21,979 nucleotides of DNA, taken from assembly GCA_026389955.1 (NCBI GenBank), contig JAPLGY010000408.1:1-21979 (forward strand), in the 5' to 3' direction. Both the position numbers and the translations under genes were made by a program. The DNA is from Caldilinea sp. Its GTDB lineage: Bacteria > Chloroflexota > Anaerolineae > Caldilineales > Caldilineaceae. Position 1 is the stretch's first letter, and each line of letters starts with the position of its first letter. The notes beneath the pieces were generated by a model. The model made no database searches. It had not been told where the DNA came from and saw nothing but the letters and a program-made list of their open reading frames with translations. Shown piece after piece: positions 1-10,901 of the stretch.

Positions 1-1
1 G

Positions 2-1381
2 GGCAAAGTCCGGCTGATCTACGCTGACCCCCCCTACGACAGCAAGCTCGTCTGGACACGCAAAGTGCGGCTGCGCCAGCCCCGCCAGCGGGGGCAGGAC
101 CCCGTGGTGCTGCGCCAGCCTCAATACACAGACAGCTGGCCAGAAGAAGGGGCCTACCTGCAGTTTCTCTACGAACGACTGCCGCTGCTGCGCAGCCTGC
201 TGGCCGACAACGGCAGCCTTTGGCTCCACTGCGACCACCGCCACGCCCACCATCTGCGCTGCCTGCTCGACGAGATCTTCGGCCCAGAAAACTATCTCAA
301 CACGATCACCTGGCGCAGCCAGATCGCGCGCGGGGCCAAAACCCATGCCTTCTATTTCCCCCACAGCGCCCAGACGATCCTGGTCTATGCCCGCAACCGC
401 ACCGCCCCAACCTGCTGGCAGCCGCTCCGACGGCAGGTCGTGCTGAACGAAGCCGAAGCCTCCAGCCTGTTTTTGCGCGATGCAGGCGGTTTTTTCCGCA
501 CCTCAGACCCAGGCAGCTATTCCTTCGAAAGCCTCAAACGGCTGCACGCCGAAGGCCGACTCTACGCCCCCTACGGCGGCACCCCCGTCGTAGACGAGTC
601 ACAACGCCAGGTCTTCGCCTCCAACGGCGGCAACCTGGGCGTCAAATACTACCTTGCCGATCTGGGCGACGGTCGCTACCAGGTCGAACGCACGCTCGAC
701 AATCTGTGGGAAGATGTCCCAGGCCTGGGCACAACGCCGGGCGAGGATCTCGGCTACCCAACCCAGAAGACCGAACTGCTGCTGCAACGGATCCTGGCCG
801 CCGGCAGCCGAGAGGGCGACTGGATCCTGGATCCCTTCTGTGGGTCGGGCACCACCCCGGCAGTCGCACAAAAACTGGGACGCCGCTGGCTGGCCTGCGA
901 CGCCAACTATGGGGCTGTGCAGACAGCCGCCCGCCGCCTGCACTCCATACAAAACGAACAGCTGACCCGCCAATCCGTGCCAGCTGGCGCACAGGCTGGC
1001 TTCGAGCTCTCCACCACAACGACACCTCCCCCCCTCCCGCACAACCTGCCAGCCACCCGGCTCACAATTACCCAGATCGATCCGCCACAGTCTATACTAG
1101 AAATCGCAGTGCAGGAGGTACAGACCCCTGCACTGCAGGTCGCCGGGGTAGAAGGCAGTTGGCTGGCGCGGGTCGACAGCATCGCCATCGACCCGGCCTA
1201 CGATGGACAGTTGCTGCGTGCTGTGGTCGTCGATGCGCCGCTCCACAAGCGAGCAGCGGTCGCCGGACGCTATCAGTTGTCCGCACCCAGCCTGCCAACG
1301 ACCGTCGGCGTGCGCATCGTCGATATTGCCGGAGGCGAACAACTGGTGACCTGCCGGGTCGACCCAGAACCGCATCTGTGA
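2..1381 (+). CDS. DNA methyltransferase, beta class (N6-adenine or N4-cytosine), 5' partial
   Basis: This gene is open at the window's left edge; its reading frame runs from base 2. A catalytic DPPY motif lies at bases 26-37 (preceded by LIYA), and the SAM-binding DPFCGSGTT motif comes later, at 830-856. This order, catalytic motif first and SAM motif second, is that of the beta class of amino-methyltransferases (Pfam N6_N4_Mtase), which methylate the exocyclic amino group of adenine or cytosine. DPPY favours adenine. The roughly 260 residues between the motifs would include target recognition. About 170 residues follow the SAM motif, including a beta-rich tail that resembles the C-terminus of type III Mod-like enzymes. 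No restriction subunit is seen downstream, so whether it is an orphan or part of a restriction or defence system depends on sequence left of the window. The stop lies 9 bases before the next gene, suggesting co-transcription. Confidence 0.88.
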   Translation, partial: GKVRLIYADPPYDSKLVWTRKVRLRQPRQRGQDPVVLRQPQYTDSWPEEGAYLQFLYERLPLLRSLLADNGSLWLHCDHRHAHHLRCLLDEIFGPENYLNTITWRSQIARGAKTHAFYFPHSAQTILVYARNRTAPTCWQPLRRQVVLNEAEASSLFLRDAGGFFRTSDPGSYSFESLKRLHAEGRLYAPYGGTPVVDESQRQVFASNGGNLGVKYYLADLGDGRYQVERTLDNLWEDVPGLGTTPGEDLGYPTQKTELLLQRILAAGSREGDWILDPFCGSGTTPAVAQKLGRRWLACDANYGAVQTAARRLHSIQNEQLTRQSVPAGAQAGFELSTTTTPPPLPHNLPATRLTITQIDPPQSILEIAVQEVQTPALQVAGVEGSWLARVDSIAIDPAYDGQLLRAVVVDAPLHKRAAVAGRYQLSAPSLPTTVGVRIVDIAGGEQLVTCRVDPEPHL

Positions 1382-1390
1382 GGAAATTTC

Positions 1391-2149
1391 ATGGCTACGC
1401 CCGTATTGACCGTTTTGGAAGAAGACAGACACGCCTGGTTTGCCGGACGCACCCGTGCGATCCAGAAATACCTGGATGCCGAGCTGGGCCCCCCCGGCAA
1501 CCTGGCCAGACGCACTGTTCTGGATGTCGGCGGCGGCGCCGGCAACATGGCCCATCACCTGGCCCACTACGGCGCTGTCCTCAACCTCGAATACAACGCG
1601 CGGCCAATCCTGGTCGCCCAACAACGCGGCGTCCCCACGGTGCAGGGGTCAGGCGAAGCGCTCCCCTTCCAAAACGACCGCTTCGACCTGGTGACGCTGC
1701 TGGACACAGTCGAACACATCCCCGACGAGCTGGGGGTCTTCGCCGAATGCGCGCGGGTGCTCAAACCCGGCGGCCTGCTGCTGGTCACTGTCCCTGCCTA
1801 TCCGTGGCTCTGGAGCTACAACGACGAAATCAACGCCCACCAGCGCCGCTATACGGCCGCCGAGCTGCGGCAGAAACTGGGCCTCAGCGGACTGCGGGTG
1901 AGCCGCATCAGCTACAACAATTTTTTCCTCTTCCCGGCAGTGGCCGCCATCCGTTTTCTGCGCCCCTATAACCCAGGGCTCAAGAGCCCCCACCTCCACC
2001 CAGACGCTGACGTCTATCAGGTCGATATGGAACCGATCCCCGAACCTGTCAACACACTCCTGCACGGAATCTACTGGCTCGAAGCCGAGATCCTGGCCCG
2101 GATTCCGTTCCCCTTCGGGGTCAGCATCCTCTGCATCGCGCGCAAGTAG
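1391..2149 (+). CDS. Class I SAM-dependent methyltransferase (methyltransferase type 11 fold)
   Basis: A 252-residue soluble protein with a Rossmann methyltransferase core. Motif I is [10 protein letters not shown] (about residues 43-52). An acidic residue at the end of strand 2 (E67, in LNLEYN) should bind the SAM ribose. [11 protein letters not shown] (91-101), [11 protein letters not shown] (103-113) and the post-motif [15 protein letters not shown] (121-135) complete the family pattern. The acceptor cannot be read from sequence. Nearby GT-C-like and DUF2723 membrane proteins suggest a sugar, lipid or cell-surface glycan, but this is inference. The ATG at 1391 is preceded by GAGG overlapping the stop of the DNA methyltransferase gene (TGAGG, 1379-1383), and the next gene starts 7 bases after its stop, so the three are probably one transcript. 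Confidence 0.85.
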   Translation: MATPVLTVLEEDRHAWFAGRTRAIQKYLDAELGPPGNLARRTVLDVGGGAGNMAHHLAHYGAVLNLEYNARPILVAQQRGVPTVQGSGEALPFQNDRFDLVTLLDTVEHIPDELGVFAECARVLKPGGLLLVTVPAYPWLWSYNDEINAHQRRYTAAELRQKLGLSGLRVSRISYNNFFLFPAVAAIRFLRPYNPGLKSPHLHPDADVYQVDMEPIPEPVNTLLHGIYWLEAEILARIPFPFGVSILCIARK

Positions 2150-4677
2150 GGGGACATGGAGCGTTTTCTGCAGACGGCTGCCCGCCGTCACCTGCTGGTG
2201 CTCGGGCTGTTGACCGCCTTGAGCCTGCTGCTGAGCTGGCCCTTGCCCGCCCAGCTCTCCACCCATGTGCCGGGCGTGCCACAGTGGGCCTTCGACGAGG
2301 CCACCTTTGTCTGGAATATCTGGCATTTCAAACACGCACTGATCGACCACCTGCGCTCTCCGCTGCACAGCGAGCTGATCTGGTACCCGCTGGGCATCGA
2401 CCTGGTGCTCTACACCTACAATTTCTACCACGTGCTGGCCGCGCTGCCGCTGGCGCTGGCCACCTCTCTGCCCCTGGCCAGCAATGTCACCCTGCTGACC
2501 AGCACGGTGCTCAGCGGCTACGGCACCTGGCTGCTGGCAAGCTCGCTGCTGGCCAAAGGCGGCCCCCAGCGGGCCCCCTCGATCTTCTGGGGAGCGTTGG
2601 CCGCCGGGCTGCTCTATGCCTTTGCCTCCAATCGGGCGGTCTACACCGCCCTGGGCCACTACGACATGGTGACAACCCAGTGGATCCCCTTCTACACCCT
2701 GGCGCTGCTGCGCGCTCTGGATCCCCAGCTGGACGCCAGACGACGGCGGCTCTGGGCAGTGCTGGGGGGGCTCTTTTTCGCCCTCACCGGGCTGGCGGAG
2801 ATGATCAGCGCGCTCTTTCTGGCGATGTTCACCCTGCTGGTGTTGGCCGTCCAGTTCCGCCGCCTGCTCGCAACCTGGCGGGCGACCCTGGAGAGCCTGC
2901 TCTGGCTGGGGCTGGTCGCCTTTCTGGTCTGGGCCCCAGCCCTGCTGCCGATCGTGCATGCTTTGTCCAGCGCCGACTATACCCTCTCCGGCTGGGGGGA
3001 TGCTCTCGCCCTCAGCGCCGATCTGTTGGGCTGGTTCACAGCCACCGTCTTTCATCCGCTCTGGGGCGGCGATGTGGTGCAGGAGATGCGCCTGGTCCAG
3101 CAGCGGGCGGTCAACCCAGCGCTGGGCGGTCTGCGCGACATCAACACCGTCTTTCTGGGGTGGGTGACGCTGGCGCTGGCGCTGCTCGGCAGCATCCTCT
3201 TCTGGCGTACCGTCAGGCTCTGGGTGTGGACCAGCCTGGTCTTCGGCGTGTTGACCCTGGGCCCGCTGCTGCAGATCAACGGACGCTATCGGTTCGACCT
3301 CGACGGGCTGGAGACCACCTTCCCGCTGCCTTTTGCGCTGCTCCACTTCCTCCCGGTTGTCCAGGCCAACCGTGCCCCCAATCGCAACAGCGTGCTGCTG
3401 ATGCTGGGGCTCGCTCTGCTGGTCGGCTACGCAGTCTGCTGGCTGCTCGACCAGTTCACCCGCCGCGCCGGCTGGCTGCGTCCGGCGCTGGCCAGCCTGC
3501 TGGCCGCTGCGCTGATCTTCGAACATCTGGCCTGGCCGCTGCCCCTTTCAGACGCACGCGTGCCGGCGATCTACGCCCAGATCGCCTCCGAACCCGGCGA
3601 GTTCAGCCTGTTGCAGCTGCCGCTGGGCTGGCGCAACAGCTTCGGTGTCCTGGGCCCCGAAAAAACACTGCTGCAATACTACCAGACGGCACACGGCAAG
3701 CCGATGCTGGGCGGCAACATCAGCCGAGCACCTGCCTTCAAAATGGACTATTTTGCACGAATTCCCTACTTTCAGGCGCTCACCGAGATCGAATTTGGCC
3801 GCCCGCTGGACCCTGCAACGCGCGCCGCGGCCGCAGCCCAGGCGGCTGACCTGCTCTATCTGTACAACACCCGCTATGTGCTGCGCTTTCCACCAATCCC
3901 AGACCGCCCCCCTTACACGGAGACCTGGGCAGAAACCTGGGCGTTCGTGCAGGAGACCCTGCCGCTGGAAGCAGCCCCTTTCTGGGCCCAGAACGGCGTC
4001 GAGGCGTGGCGTGTGCTCCAGCCTACCGGCAGCGACCACTTTGAACTGGCTCTGGGTGCAGCTGGATCCTTTCCCTATCGGGGAGAAGGGTGGGACGGAG
4101 CCGAGGTCGACAGCCCCTACGGCGAGCCAGCCAGCTGGGCGACCGAGCCACGCAGCCGACTCTTTGTGCCGCTGCGCCAGGTCGACGCAGCGGCCACCTA
4201 CACGGTGCGGGTGCGCGCCCACCCCTTCGCCTACCCTGGCAGCCCCACCCAACAGGCGCGGCTGACCGTCAACGGCCAGCCGCTGGTCTCGCTGCCGGTC
4301 GACGTCGATCTCAAGGCCTTTGCCGACGGTGGGTTCATCGCCCTGTTCGACGAGCAGGGCGAACAGAGCGACGGCTCGGCAGGTCGGCGTGGGGTCAACC
4401 TGACCGTGCTCGACCCCCACAGTGGGCGTCTGCTCGACAAAGCAGGCTTCGACACCGCTGCCTCGGCGACCGAAAGCGACCGGCTGGTCGCCTACGTCAG
4501 CCAGATCGAGGCCGGGTCCGTGGTGCTGGCGGTGACCTCCGGCGATGCCACCGCCTTCCTGAGCGAAGCCGCGCTCCAGGCCATGCGGCGCATCGGCGCC
4601 GATCTGCCACAGAGCCAGGTGCAGGGGCAGTATTTTGCCGTCGCCGGCGTGACGGGCGCCGCGCCAGGGACAGCCGT

Positions 4678-5394
<717 letters not shown>

Positions 5395-5424
5395 ACTTCA
5401 ATCCTTGTCGGTCAAACAGCAGCC

Positions 5425-7341
5425 ATGGTCAAATCCTACCCCATAACACCGCTGGATAGAAAGTTGGCTCTGCTCGTAGGTGCCGTCGTCGGCGGGCTGC
5501 TGGTGCGTGGGGTGCCGCTGGACCTGCTGCCGGGCGATGCTGGCGAATTTCAAGTGGCCGCCTGGAAATTTGGGCTGGCCCACGCCACCGGCTATCCGCT
5601 CTATCTGCTGCTGGGCGGACTCTGGCAGCATCTGTGGGCAGGGGTGGGAGGGAGCCCGGCGGCCGCGCTCAACCTGTTGAGTGCGCTGTTGGCCGGGGGG
5701 ACGGCTGGGCTGTTCTTTGTGCTGTTGGTCGGCTGGCTGCCCGGCACACCGGCGGTGCGCCGGCTGGCGGCAGGGCTGGGCGTGGCCTGGTTTGTGGCCA
5801 ACCCGACCCTGCGCAGCCAGGCCCTGCAGGCCGAGGTCTACACCCTGCACGCCCTGCTGGTGGTTGGCCTGCTCTGGACGCTACAGCAGCTTCCGGGCTC
5901 CGCCAGCGGGGCTGGCTGGGCCCGACGTTTCGCCTGGCTGGCCTGCGGGCTGGGGCTGGGGCTGGCCCACCATGCCACCACCCTGCTGCTGCTGCCTGCG
6001 CTGCTGCTCTACCTGGCTGCTGCCCACCCAGGCTGGTGGCGCAGCGGCCGCAGCTGGCTTTGGGCACTCCCCGCCGGGCTGGCTCCGCTGCTGCTCTACC
6101 TGTACATCCCGCTGCGCAGCGGGCCAGATGCTTCTCCCTGGTATCACCAGCGACTGGGCGACAGCGTGCTGGATCTCTCCCCCGCTACGCCAGCTGCCTT
6201 CTGGGCATTTGTCAGCGGACAGTCGATTTCGGTCGGTTTTCACGACCTCCAGACCGCACTGGCCCTCCTGCCGACCGCTGCTGTGCTCTGGCTGCGCCAC
6301 TTCGAGTGGCCCGGGCTCGTGCTCGCCGCAGCTGGCCTGTACACGTTGATCCGGCTGCGCGCCTGGCCCCTGTTGGCGTTGACCGGCAGCTACTTCCTGC
6401 TCCAACAGCTGTTCAACCTCTTCTACGCCATCGGAGATATCTTCGTCTACTACATCCCCCTCTATCTGATTGTCTCCCTCTGGATCGCCTTTGCCGGGGC
6501 CGGAATCGGCAGCGGCTTTCAACCCGCCGACCGCACGGAGCGGACTCCGGGATGGGCCCCCGGCTTGTTGTGCGTCCTGCTGGCGCTGCCCGCCCAGCTG
6601 TGGCTGACCTACACACCGCTGCTCGACCAGCTCCAACGGGACAGCGCTGCCACCCGCCAACAGTGGGAGGCCATCCTGGCTGCCCAGCCCCCCGAAGACG
6701 CCATTCTGGTCAGCAACGACCGCAACGAACTCGTCCCCCTCTTCTATCTGCAGCAGGTCGAAGGGCGCCGACGCGATCTCACCGGCCTTTTCCCGCTGAT
6801 CCACCCCGGCTGGAGCGACATCGGCGTCACGCTGCAGCAGGCTCTGGAAAAAGGGGGCAGCCAGCCCGTCTACTTGATCAAACCGATGGCAGGGCTTGAG
6901 GCCCGCTTCACCCTGTATCCCCGCACCCCCCCGCTGGTCGAAGTGGCCGGCCCGGCTGCACAGGCCCCACCCGCACAGGTGCTGAACCGCCCCTACGGAC
7001 CCCTGCTGCTGCAAGGCTACAGCTGGACAAACCAGGGTCGGGCCGTCGAAGTCACGCTCTACTGGAGCGTGCTGGAAACGCTCGCCCAAAACTACACCAC
7101 CACCGTGCAGCTCTTCGACGCAAGCAGTACCAAAAGAGCGCAGTCAGACCATCCAGCAGGGGGCATCTATTATCCCACGTCGCTGTGGAAACCGGGCGAG
7201 ACGCTGGTCGACCGGCATCTCCTTTCGCTGTCCGACAACGTTGAACCCGCGCAAGTGCAGGTGGGCATGTACACAGGAGCGGAGGCTGCCCTGCTGGCGC
7301 CGCTGCTCGAACTCACCCTGGAAGGGGAAATGCAGCCATGA
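5425..7341 (+). CDS. DUF2723 (GT117-type) multi-pass membrane protein, putative glycosyltransferase
   Basis: A 638-residue protein beginning [13 protein letters not shown]. The family hallmark lies after the first membrane segment: [18 protein letters not shown] followed by ATGYPLY (D38, E41, H53, then a GYPLY turn). [13 protein letters not shown] and [16 protein letters not shown] are also typical of DUF2723. About ten hydrophobic segments span residues 14-380. Two soluble stretches follow: one with [18 protein letters not shown] (about 430-450), and a beta-rich C-terminal domain (about 510-638) starting near [16 protein letters not shown]2723 proteins are classed with GT-C-like enzymes thought to transfer sugars outside the membrane; the substrate is unknown. 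The frame stays open upstream to 4090, but that part is antisense to the GT2 gene, so I chose ATG 5425. The gene ends in an ATGA overlap with the exporter gene. Confidence 0.85.
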   Translation: MVKSYPITPLDRKLALLVGAVVGGLLVRGVPLDLLPGDAGEFQVAAWKFGLAHATGYPLYLLLGGLWQHLWAGVGGSPAAALNLLSALLAGGTAGLFFVLLVGWLPGTPAVRRLAAGLGVAWFVANPTLRSQALQAEVYTLHALLVVGLLWTLQQLPGSASGAGWARRFAWLACGLGLGLAHHATTLLLLPALLLYLAAAHPGWWRSGRSWLWALPAGLAPLLLYLYIPLRSGPDASPWYHQRLGDSVLDLSPATPAAFWAFVSGQSISVGFHDLQTALALLPTAAVLWLRHFEWPGLVLAAAGLYTLIRLRAWPLLALTGSYFLLQQLFNLFYAIGDIFVYYIPLYLIVSLWIAFAGAGIGSGFQPADRTERTPGWAPGLLCVLLALPAQLWLTYTPLLDQLQRDSAATRQQWEAILAAQPPEDAILVSNDRNELVPLFYLQQVEGRRRDLTGLFPLIHPGWSDIGVTLQQALEKGGSQPVYLIKPMAGLEARFTLYPRTPPLVEVAGPAAQAPPAQVLNRPYGPLLLQGYSWTNQGRAVEVTLYWSVLETLAQNYTTTVQLFDASSTKRAQSDHPAGGIYYPTSLWKPGETLVDRHLLSLSDNVEPAQVQVGMYTGAEAALLAPLLELTLEGEMQP

Positions 7342-9107
7342 CAGGCAACGAATTTACCGTCGTACAGCCGTGGCGCTCCGATCCACGCGGGCCCGCTCGC
7401 TGGATTGCCACCCACGTGGCACGCAACTGGCCGCTCATCGCGCTGATCTTGGCAGGGGCGATCGGCAACGCAGCCCTGGCAGCTGCGCTGCCCATCTTCA
7501 CCGGGGTTGCCTTCGATGCTCTGAGCGGGGGCAACCCCGACCTCCAGAAGCTGGCAATCTCCTGCGTCCTGCTGCTGGTGAGCCAGTCAGTCCGTTCCGG
7601 GCTGCAGCTGACACGCAACTTTGGCAGCGAAGTGCTCGGGCAACGGCTGGAACGAGATGCGCGCCGCGAACTCTACGGCGAACTGCTGGGCAAAAGCATG
7701 GGCTTCCACGACATGAACCCCACCGGCGACGTCATGGCCCGTTCGACCAACGACGTGCGCGAGCTGGCGCTGATGCTCGCCCCCGGCTTGAACCTGGTGA
7801 TTGGGTCGGCAATCTTTCTGGCCATGCCGATCCTGGTTGCCCCCAGCTACCATCCGACCCTGGTCATCGTACCGGTGCTCTTCGCGATCGGCTATCTGTT
7901 GGCCATGTGGCACTACCTGCACACCCTGCAGCCGGTCACAGCTGCTGTCCGGAAGTCGTTCGGCGCGATGAACGCCCGTCTTGCCGAGGCGATCGAGGGG
8001 ATTGAAACGGTCAAAGGAAGCGCTCAGGAGGAGCAAGAAGTCGCACAGTTCAAGCAAAATGCCGCTCGCGTCCGCGATGCACTGGTGGTGCAGGCGCGCG
8101 TCGAAGCCCGCTATCTGCCGCTGCTGCTGCTGGCATTGGCGACCGGCACCGCCTACGGCCAGGCAATCTACCTCTACCAACAAGGAACGATCACCGTCGG
8201 CACGGTAGCGGCCTACATCGGGCTGATCTCTCTCTTCGATTTTCCAGTCTTCACCTCGCTCTTTGCCTATTCACAGGTTGCCTCGGGGCTGTCAAGCGCC
8301 CGCCGCATCCTCGAACTGGTGCGCGCTCGAACCCACGTCGACCAAAACCCGGCAGGCTACCCAGGCCCCCTGCGCGGGACGATCACCTTTGAGGAGGTGA
8401 CCTTCAACTACAGCGGCGATCCAGCCACCCACACCCCCAACGCCCTGGACACCGTCACCTTTCATCTGGAAGCCGGCAAAACATTGGCGCTGGTCGGACA
8501 GACTGGCTCCGGCAAAAGCACGGTTGCCAAGCTGATCAACCGCATCTACGACGTCGAACGCGGGCGCATCTTGATCGACGGCGTCGATGTGCGGGACTGG
8601 AACCTGGAAGCGCTGCGACGCCAGATCTCCATCATCGAACAGGATATCTTTCTGTTCAGCCGCACGATCGCCGAAAACATTGCCTTCGGCAAACCCGAGG
8701 CCAGCCAGGCAGAGATCGAGGCTGCAGCCCGGTCTGCCCAGGCCCACGACTTTATCGTGAGCTTTCCAGAAGGCTATGGGACCCTGGTAGGGGAACGGGG
8801 TATGACCCTTTCTGGAGGGCAGCGCCAACGCATTGCCTTGGCCCGGGCCTTCCTGACCAACCCAGCCATTCTGATCTTGGACGATTCGACCAGCGCCATC
8901 GACAGTGCCACCGAGGACCAGATCCAGCGGGCCATCGAACAGGCCAGCCAGGGACGCACGACCCTCCTGATCACCCACCGCCTCTCCCAAATCCGTTGGG
9001 CAGACCAGATCGTCGTGCTGCGCAAAGGACGGGTCGCTGCCCAGGGCACACATGCCGAGCTGCTCGCACAGTCGAATCCCTATCGCGAGATCTTTGCCAG
9101 GCTATAA
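7338..9107 (+). CDS. ABC exporter half-transporter (permease-ATPase fusion)
   Basis: A 589-residue MsbA/MdlA-type protein. The N-terminal six-helix exporter membrane domain covers about residues 30-325. The nucleotide-binding domain follows from about 340: Walker [10 protein letters not shown] (387-395), Q-loop IIEQDIFLF, signature [14 protein letters not shown] (from 491), Walker B ILILDD (511-516) and H-loop LLITHRLSQ. The residue after the Walker B Asp, normally the catalytic Glu, is Asp (D516, in LDDSTSAID). Asp here is seen in degenerate-site subunits of heterodimeric exporters such as TM287 and in MdlA-like proteins. The usual adjacent second half-transporter is absent, so a partner may be encoded elsewhere or the protein works as a homodimer. 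It is translationally coupled to the DUF2723 gene, which may point to export of a lipid or glycan. Its stop overlaps the stop of the convergent gene by 6 bases. Confidence 0.9.
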   Translation: MTGNEFTVVQPWRSDPRGPARWIATHVARNWPLIALILAGAIGNAALAAALPIFTGVAFDALSGGNPDLQKLAISCVLLLVSQSVRSGLQLTRNFGSEVLGQRLERDARRELYGELLGKSMGFHDMNPTGDVMARSTNDVRELALMLAPGLNLVIGSAIFLAMPILVAPSYHPTLVIVPVLFAIGYLLAMWHYLHTLQPVTAAVRKSFGAMNARLAEAIEGIETVKGSAQEEQEVAQFKQNAARVRDALVVQARVEARYLPLLLLALATGTAYGQAIYLYQQGTITVGTVAAYIGLISLFDFPVFTSLFAYSQVASGLSSARRILELVRARTHVDQNPAGYPGPLRGTITFEEVTFNYSGDPATHTPNALDTVTFHLEAGKTLALVGQTGSGKSTVAKLINRIYDVERGRILIDGVDVRDWNLEALRRQISIIEQDIFLFSRTIAENIAFGKPEASQAEIEAAARSAQAHDFIVSFPEGYGTLVGERGMTLSGGQRQRIALARAFLTNPAILILDDSTSAIDSATEDQIQRAIEQASQGRTTLLITHRLSQIRWADQIVVLRKGRVAAQGTHAELLAQSNPYREIFARL

Positions 9108-9650
9108 AGGAGGGAAAGGGCGGTGGGCCAGATCGATCTGCTGGCGCAGTTCGGTGTGCGCGTCGAGCAAATTTTGACGAGCTTGAAAAAACGCCGCCTC
9201 GGTGAACTCCATCTGCCCACTGTCGAGCAACGCCAGCAAGCTGTCGACCACGTACAAAAGCTTGCCTTCTAACAGCTCGACTGTCGTCCCGTAAAACGCT
9301 TCGGGAATCCAAAAGAGTGCAGCGCTGGCCAGCACAGCACTCGCAAAGAGCCAGCTCCCTCCCTGCGCGTCGAACTGTCCTGCCAACACCAGCCAGCCGA
9401 CCGCCAGCAGGACCATCAGCTGCCAGCGGGCCACCGGGCGGGCCGGACGCAGGTCGACCAGGAGAGCCCCAAGCCGGTCGTAGCCCCTGAGCTGGGCAAG
9501 CCAGCTGTTGAAACGATAACACTGGGCCAGATTGACCCGGTGCGGGTCCCGGTGGGCCAGTTCGGCGGCGTAGGCCCGGCACTCCAGAGCGAGGAGATAA
9601 AACGCTTTGCGGTCCAGCACCCGAAGCGCAGACGACGGCCGGCGCAGCAT
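9102..9650 (-). CDS. Hypothetical membrane protein, second gene of the UbiA-like unit
   Basis: I do not recognise this 182-residue protein. A hydrophilic N-terminal part contains [16 protein letters not shown]. Two adjacent hydrophobic segments follow ([16 protein letters not shown] and [18 protein letters not shown]), then an amphipathic Glu/Gln/Leu-rich tail that may form a helix or coiled coil ([17 protein letters not shown] and [19 protein letters not shown]). I chose the ATG at 9650, 16 bases past the stop of the UbiA-like gene. An upstream TTG (9689) would add 13 residues overlapping that gene and has no better ribosome site. Tight packing suggests co-expression with the prenyltransferase-like gene, so a role beside it in the membrane is possible but unproven. 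Confidence 0.65.
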   Translation of the reverse strand: MLRRPSSALRVLDRKAFYLLALECRAYAAELAHRDPHRVNLAQCYRFNSWLAQLRGYDRLGALLVDLRPARPVARWQLMVLLAVGWLVLAGQFDAQGGSWLFASAVLASAALFWIPEAFYGTTVELLEGKLLYVVDSLLALLDSGQMEFTEAAFFQARQNLLDAHTELRQQIDLAHRPFPPL

Positions 9651-9666
9651 GCTGCAGAAGTTGGGT

Positions 9667-10677
9667 TCAGCCCGGACGGCTGATCGCAAGCGCCGCCAGA
9701 GAGAGCAGCGTGGTCCAGAAGAGCGCCTTGAAGGCCGCCGAGCAGAGCTGTTCGGCGTCGTACGGCGAACTCAGGTTGCGGTCGATCTCGGAGAAGACAC
9801 CCATCGCCAACGGCAACGTCGCCAATCCCCCCAGATACCAGAGAGGCAGCCGGGCCAGAGTCGTGACAGCCAACACACTGGCGTAGGCCAACATGGTGAC
9901 CAGAACGTTGAAATCGACAGAACGGGGGCCCCCCAGAAGCACCGCCAACGTCCGTTTGCCGATCAGCCAGTCACGCCGCAGCGTGCCGAGCTGATGGCTG
10001 AGCACGACAAGCAGCAGCAACAGGCTGATCGGCAGGCCGCCGAGCACCGGCAGCCAGCTGAGCACCTGGGTCTGGGCAAAAAAAGTACTGACCAGCGGCA
10101 GCAGACCGAAAGCGAGAAACGTACAAGCTTCGCCCAATCCAGCGCCACGGTAGGCCAGACGGGCGGGCGAGATCACCGCACTGAACTGGAAAAGAAGCGC
10201 CAATGTGCCAAAGAAAAGGATGGGCCAGCCCGCAAACAGGGCCAGCCAGAGCCCACAGAGCACACTCAAGGTGTAGAGGAATGCCCCCGTGTTGAGCAGC
10301 CAAACCGGCGGCACCACACCACTTTTTTGCAGGTCAAACATGCTGCCCGGCGTGTCAGCTGCTGGCCTGGCGTCGGCCGACAGACTCTGCTGAAAATCCT
10401 GATAGGCGGTCAGCAGCTGGAAAGCCAGGGCCGAAAACAAGGTTGTGGCCACTGCAAACCCCAGCAGAAGCCAGTCGATCCGGCCAACCTGCCAGCTGCC
10501 CAACGCAGCCGCCACCACCGTCGGCAAGACCAGGGCTACGGTCAGCTCGAGATGCAGCGCACACAAAAGCCGACCCGCCGCCGAGCTCGCCAACCATTGT
10601 CCCAAAGCCAGCTGAAAGCGCTTCCACAAAGACGACGTTCTTTCAGTTGCCTGTTCGCCTGCACCGTTGTTGATCAT
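9667..10677 (-). CDS. UbiA/MenA-superfamily prenyltransferase-like membrane protein with eroded Asp motifs
   Basis: A 336-residue protein with about eight to nine hydrophobic segments. The pattern [18 protein letters not shown], then LVSTFFAQT, then [11 protein letters not shown] matches the MenA branch of UbiA enzymes, which prenylate aromatic quinone precursors in the membrane. In active family members two Asp-rich loops bind Mg-prenyl diphosphate (roughly NDxxD and NxxRDxxxD). Here the first loop reads [14 protein letters not shown] (D94 and D102 kept, the leading Asn-Asp lost). The second reads [17 protein letters not shown] (D236 kept, the expected Asn and first Asp replaced by other residues). 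The fold is clear, but catalysis is uncertain: it could be a divergent enzyme with another acceptor or an inactive paralogue. It starts at ATG 10677, divergent from the sensor gene. Confidence 0.72.
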   Translation of the reverse strand: MINNGAGEQATERTSSLWKRFQLALGQWLASSAAGRLLCALHLELTVALVLPTVVAAALGSWQVGRIDWLLLGFAVATTLFSALAFQLLTAYQDFQQSLSADARPAADTPGSMFDLQKSGVVPPVWLLNTGAFLYTLSVLCGLWLALFAGWPILFFGTLALLFQFSAVISPARLAYRGAGLGEACTFLAFGLLPLVSTFFAQTQVLSWLPVLGGLPISLLLLLVVLSHQLGTLRRDWLIGKRTLAVLLGGPRSVDFNVLVTMLAYASVLAVTTLARLPLWYLGGLATLPLAMGVFSEIDRNLSSPYDAEQLCSAAFKALFWTTLLSLAALAISRPG

Positions 10678-10706
10678 CTGTCGGTCATCTGTCGGTCATC
10701 TGTGTC
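10674..10706. repeat. Three tandem 11-bp repeats at the UbiA-like gene start
   Basis: The unit TCATCTGTCGG occurs at 10674-10684 and 10685-10695; a third imperfect copy, TCATCTGTGTC, is at 10696-10706. The array covers the start codon and immediate upstream sequence of the minus-strand UbiA-like gene. An 11-bp period is about one helical turn, so the copies would lie on the same face of the DNA. It may be a binding site or simple slippage. Confidence 0.75.
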
Positions 10707-10736
10707 GCTCACGTCCAGCGCTCTGTCTGCACCACG

Positions 10737-10744
10737 GAACGTTC
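10737..10744. promoter_or_regulatory. Palindrome GAACGTTC, candidate operator
   Basis: A perfect 8-bp palindrome with central CG lies in the 224-bp divergent intergenic region between the UbiA-like gene and the sensor gene. With the preceding base it forms GGAACGTTC, which recurs at 17020-17028 between the binding-protein and permease genes. Palindromes with central CG are typical of LacI-family operators, but no stand-alone LacI regulator is in this window. The regulatory role is inference. Confidence 0.4.
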
Positions 10745-10760
10745 TGCGTGGGGCAAAATC

Positions 10761-10782
10761 AGACTGTACAGAGACTGTACAT
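10761..10782. repeat. Tandem 11-bp direct repeat AGACTGTACAK, candidate regulator site
   Basis: AGACTGTACAG (10761-10771) is followed directly by AGACTGTACAT (10772-10782). It lies about 120 bases upstream of the sensor start codon. The core ACTGTAC occurs a third time at 13521-13527, inside the palindrome over the importer promoter. AraC-type proteins commonly bind direct repeats, so this could be an autoregulatory site of the downstream gene; this is inferred from position only. Confidence 0.45.
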
Positions 10783-10842
10783 CACCAAAACTATCCTAAC
10801 ACCGGATCGCACACCGGTCAAGACGGCGCACCCTTGCTCCGA

Positions 10843-10872
10843 TTGCAGCCATCGCCAGAAACGTGCTACAGT
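10843..10872 (+). promoter_or_regulatory. Candidate sigma-70-type promoter with extended -10 for the sensor gene
   Basis: TTGCAG (10843-10848) is a weak -35 candidate. TGCTACAGT (10864-10872) reads as an extended -10: TG, one base, then TACAGT, which matches TATAAT at four of six positions. The spacer is 18 bases, and the ATG lies 30 bases past the -10. The match is modest. Confidence 0.35.
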
Positions 10873-10885
10873 AGTGTGGACTCAG

Positions 10886-10890
10886 GGAGG
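10886..10890 (+). promoter_or_regulatory. Ribosome binding site deciding the sensor start (GGAGG)
   Basis: GGAGG ends 11 bases before ATG 10902. The in-frame GTG at 10890 overlaps this site and so cannot use it, which favours the ATG. The spacing is slightly long. Confidence 0.6.
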
Positions 10891-10901
10891 TGTGTCCACA
10901 T

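Noticed and set aside
220..1971. 583-codon plus-strand open frame overlapping two methyltransferase genes
   Set aside because: It is Arg/Pro-rich with no domain pattern, an out-of-frame shadow of GC-rich genes; the overlapping frames carry clear motifs.
1649..3526. 625-codon minus-strand open frame
   Set aside because: It is Gln/Gly-rich antisense of two genes with strong methyltransferase and membrane-protein signals; no domain is recognisable.
9105..9115. AAAGGAGGG just after the exporter stop as a ribosome site for a plus-strand gene
   Set aside because: The region is coding on the minus strand, and no plus-strand frame with domain signal follows.
9651..9689. TTG start extending the small membrane protein upstream
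   Set aside because: It overlaps the UbiA-like gene and has no ribosome site better than that of ATG 9650.
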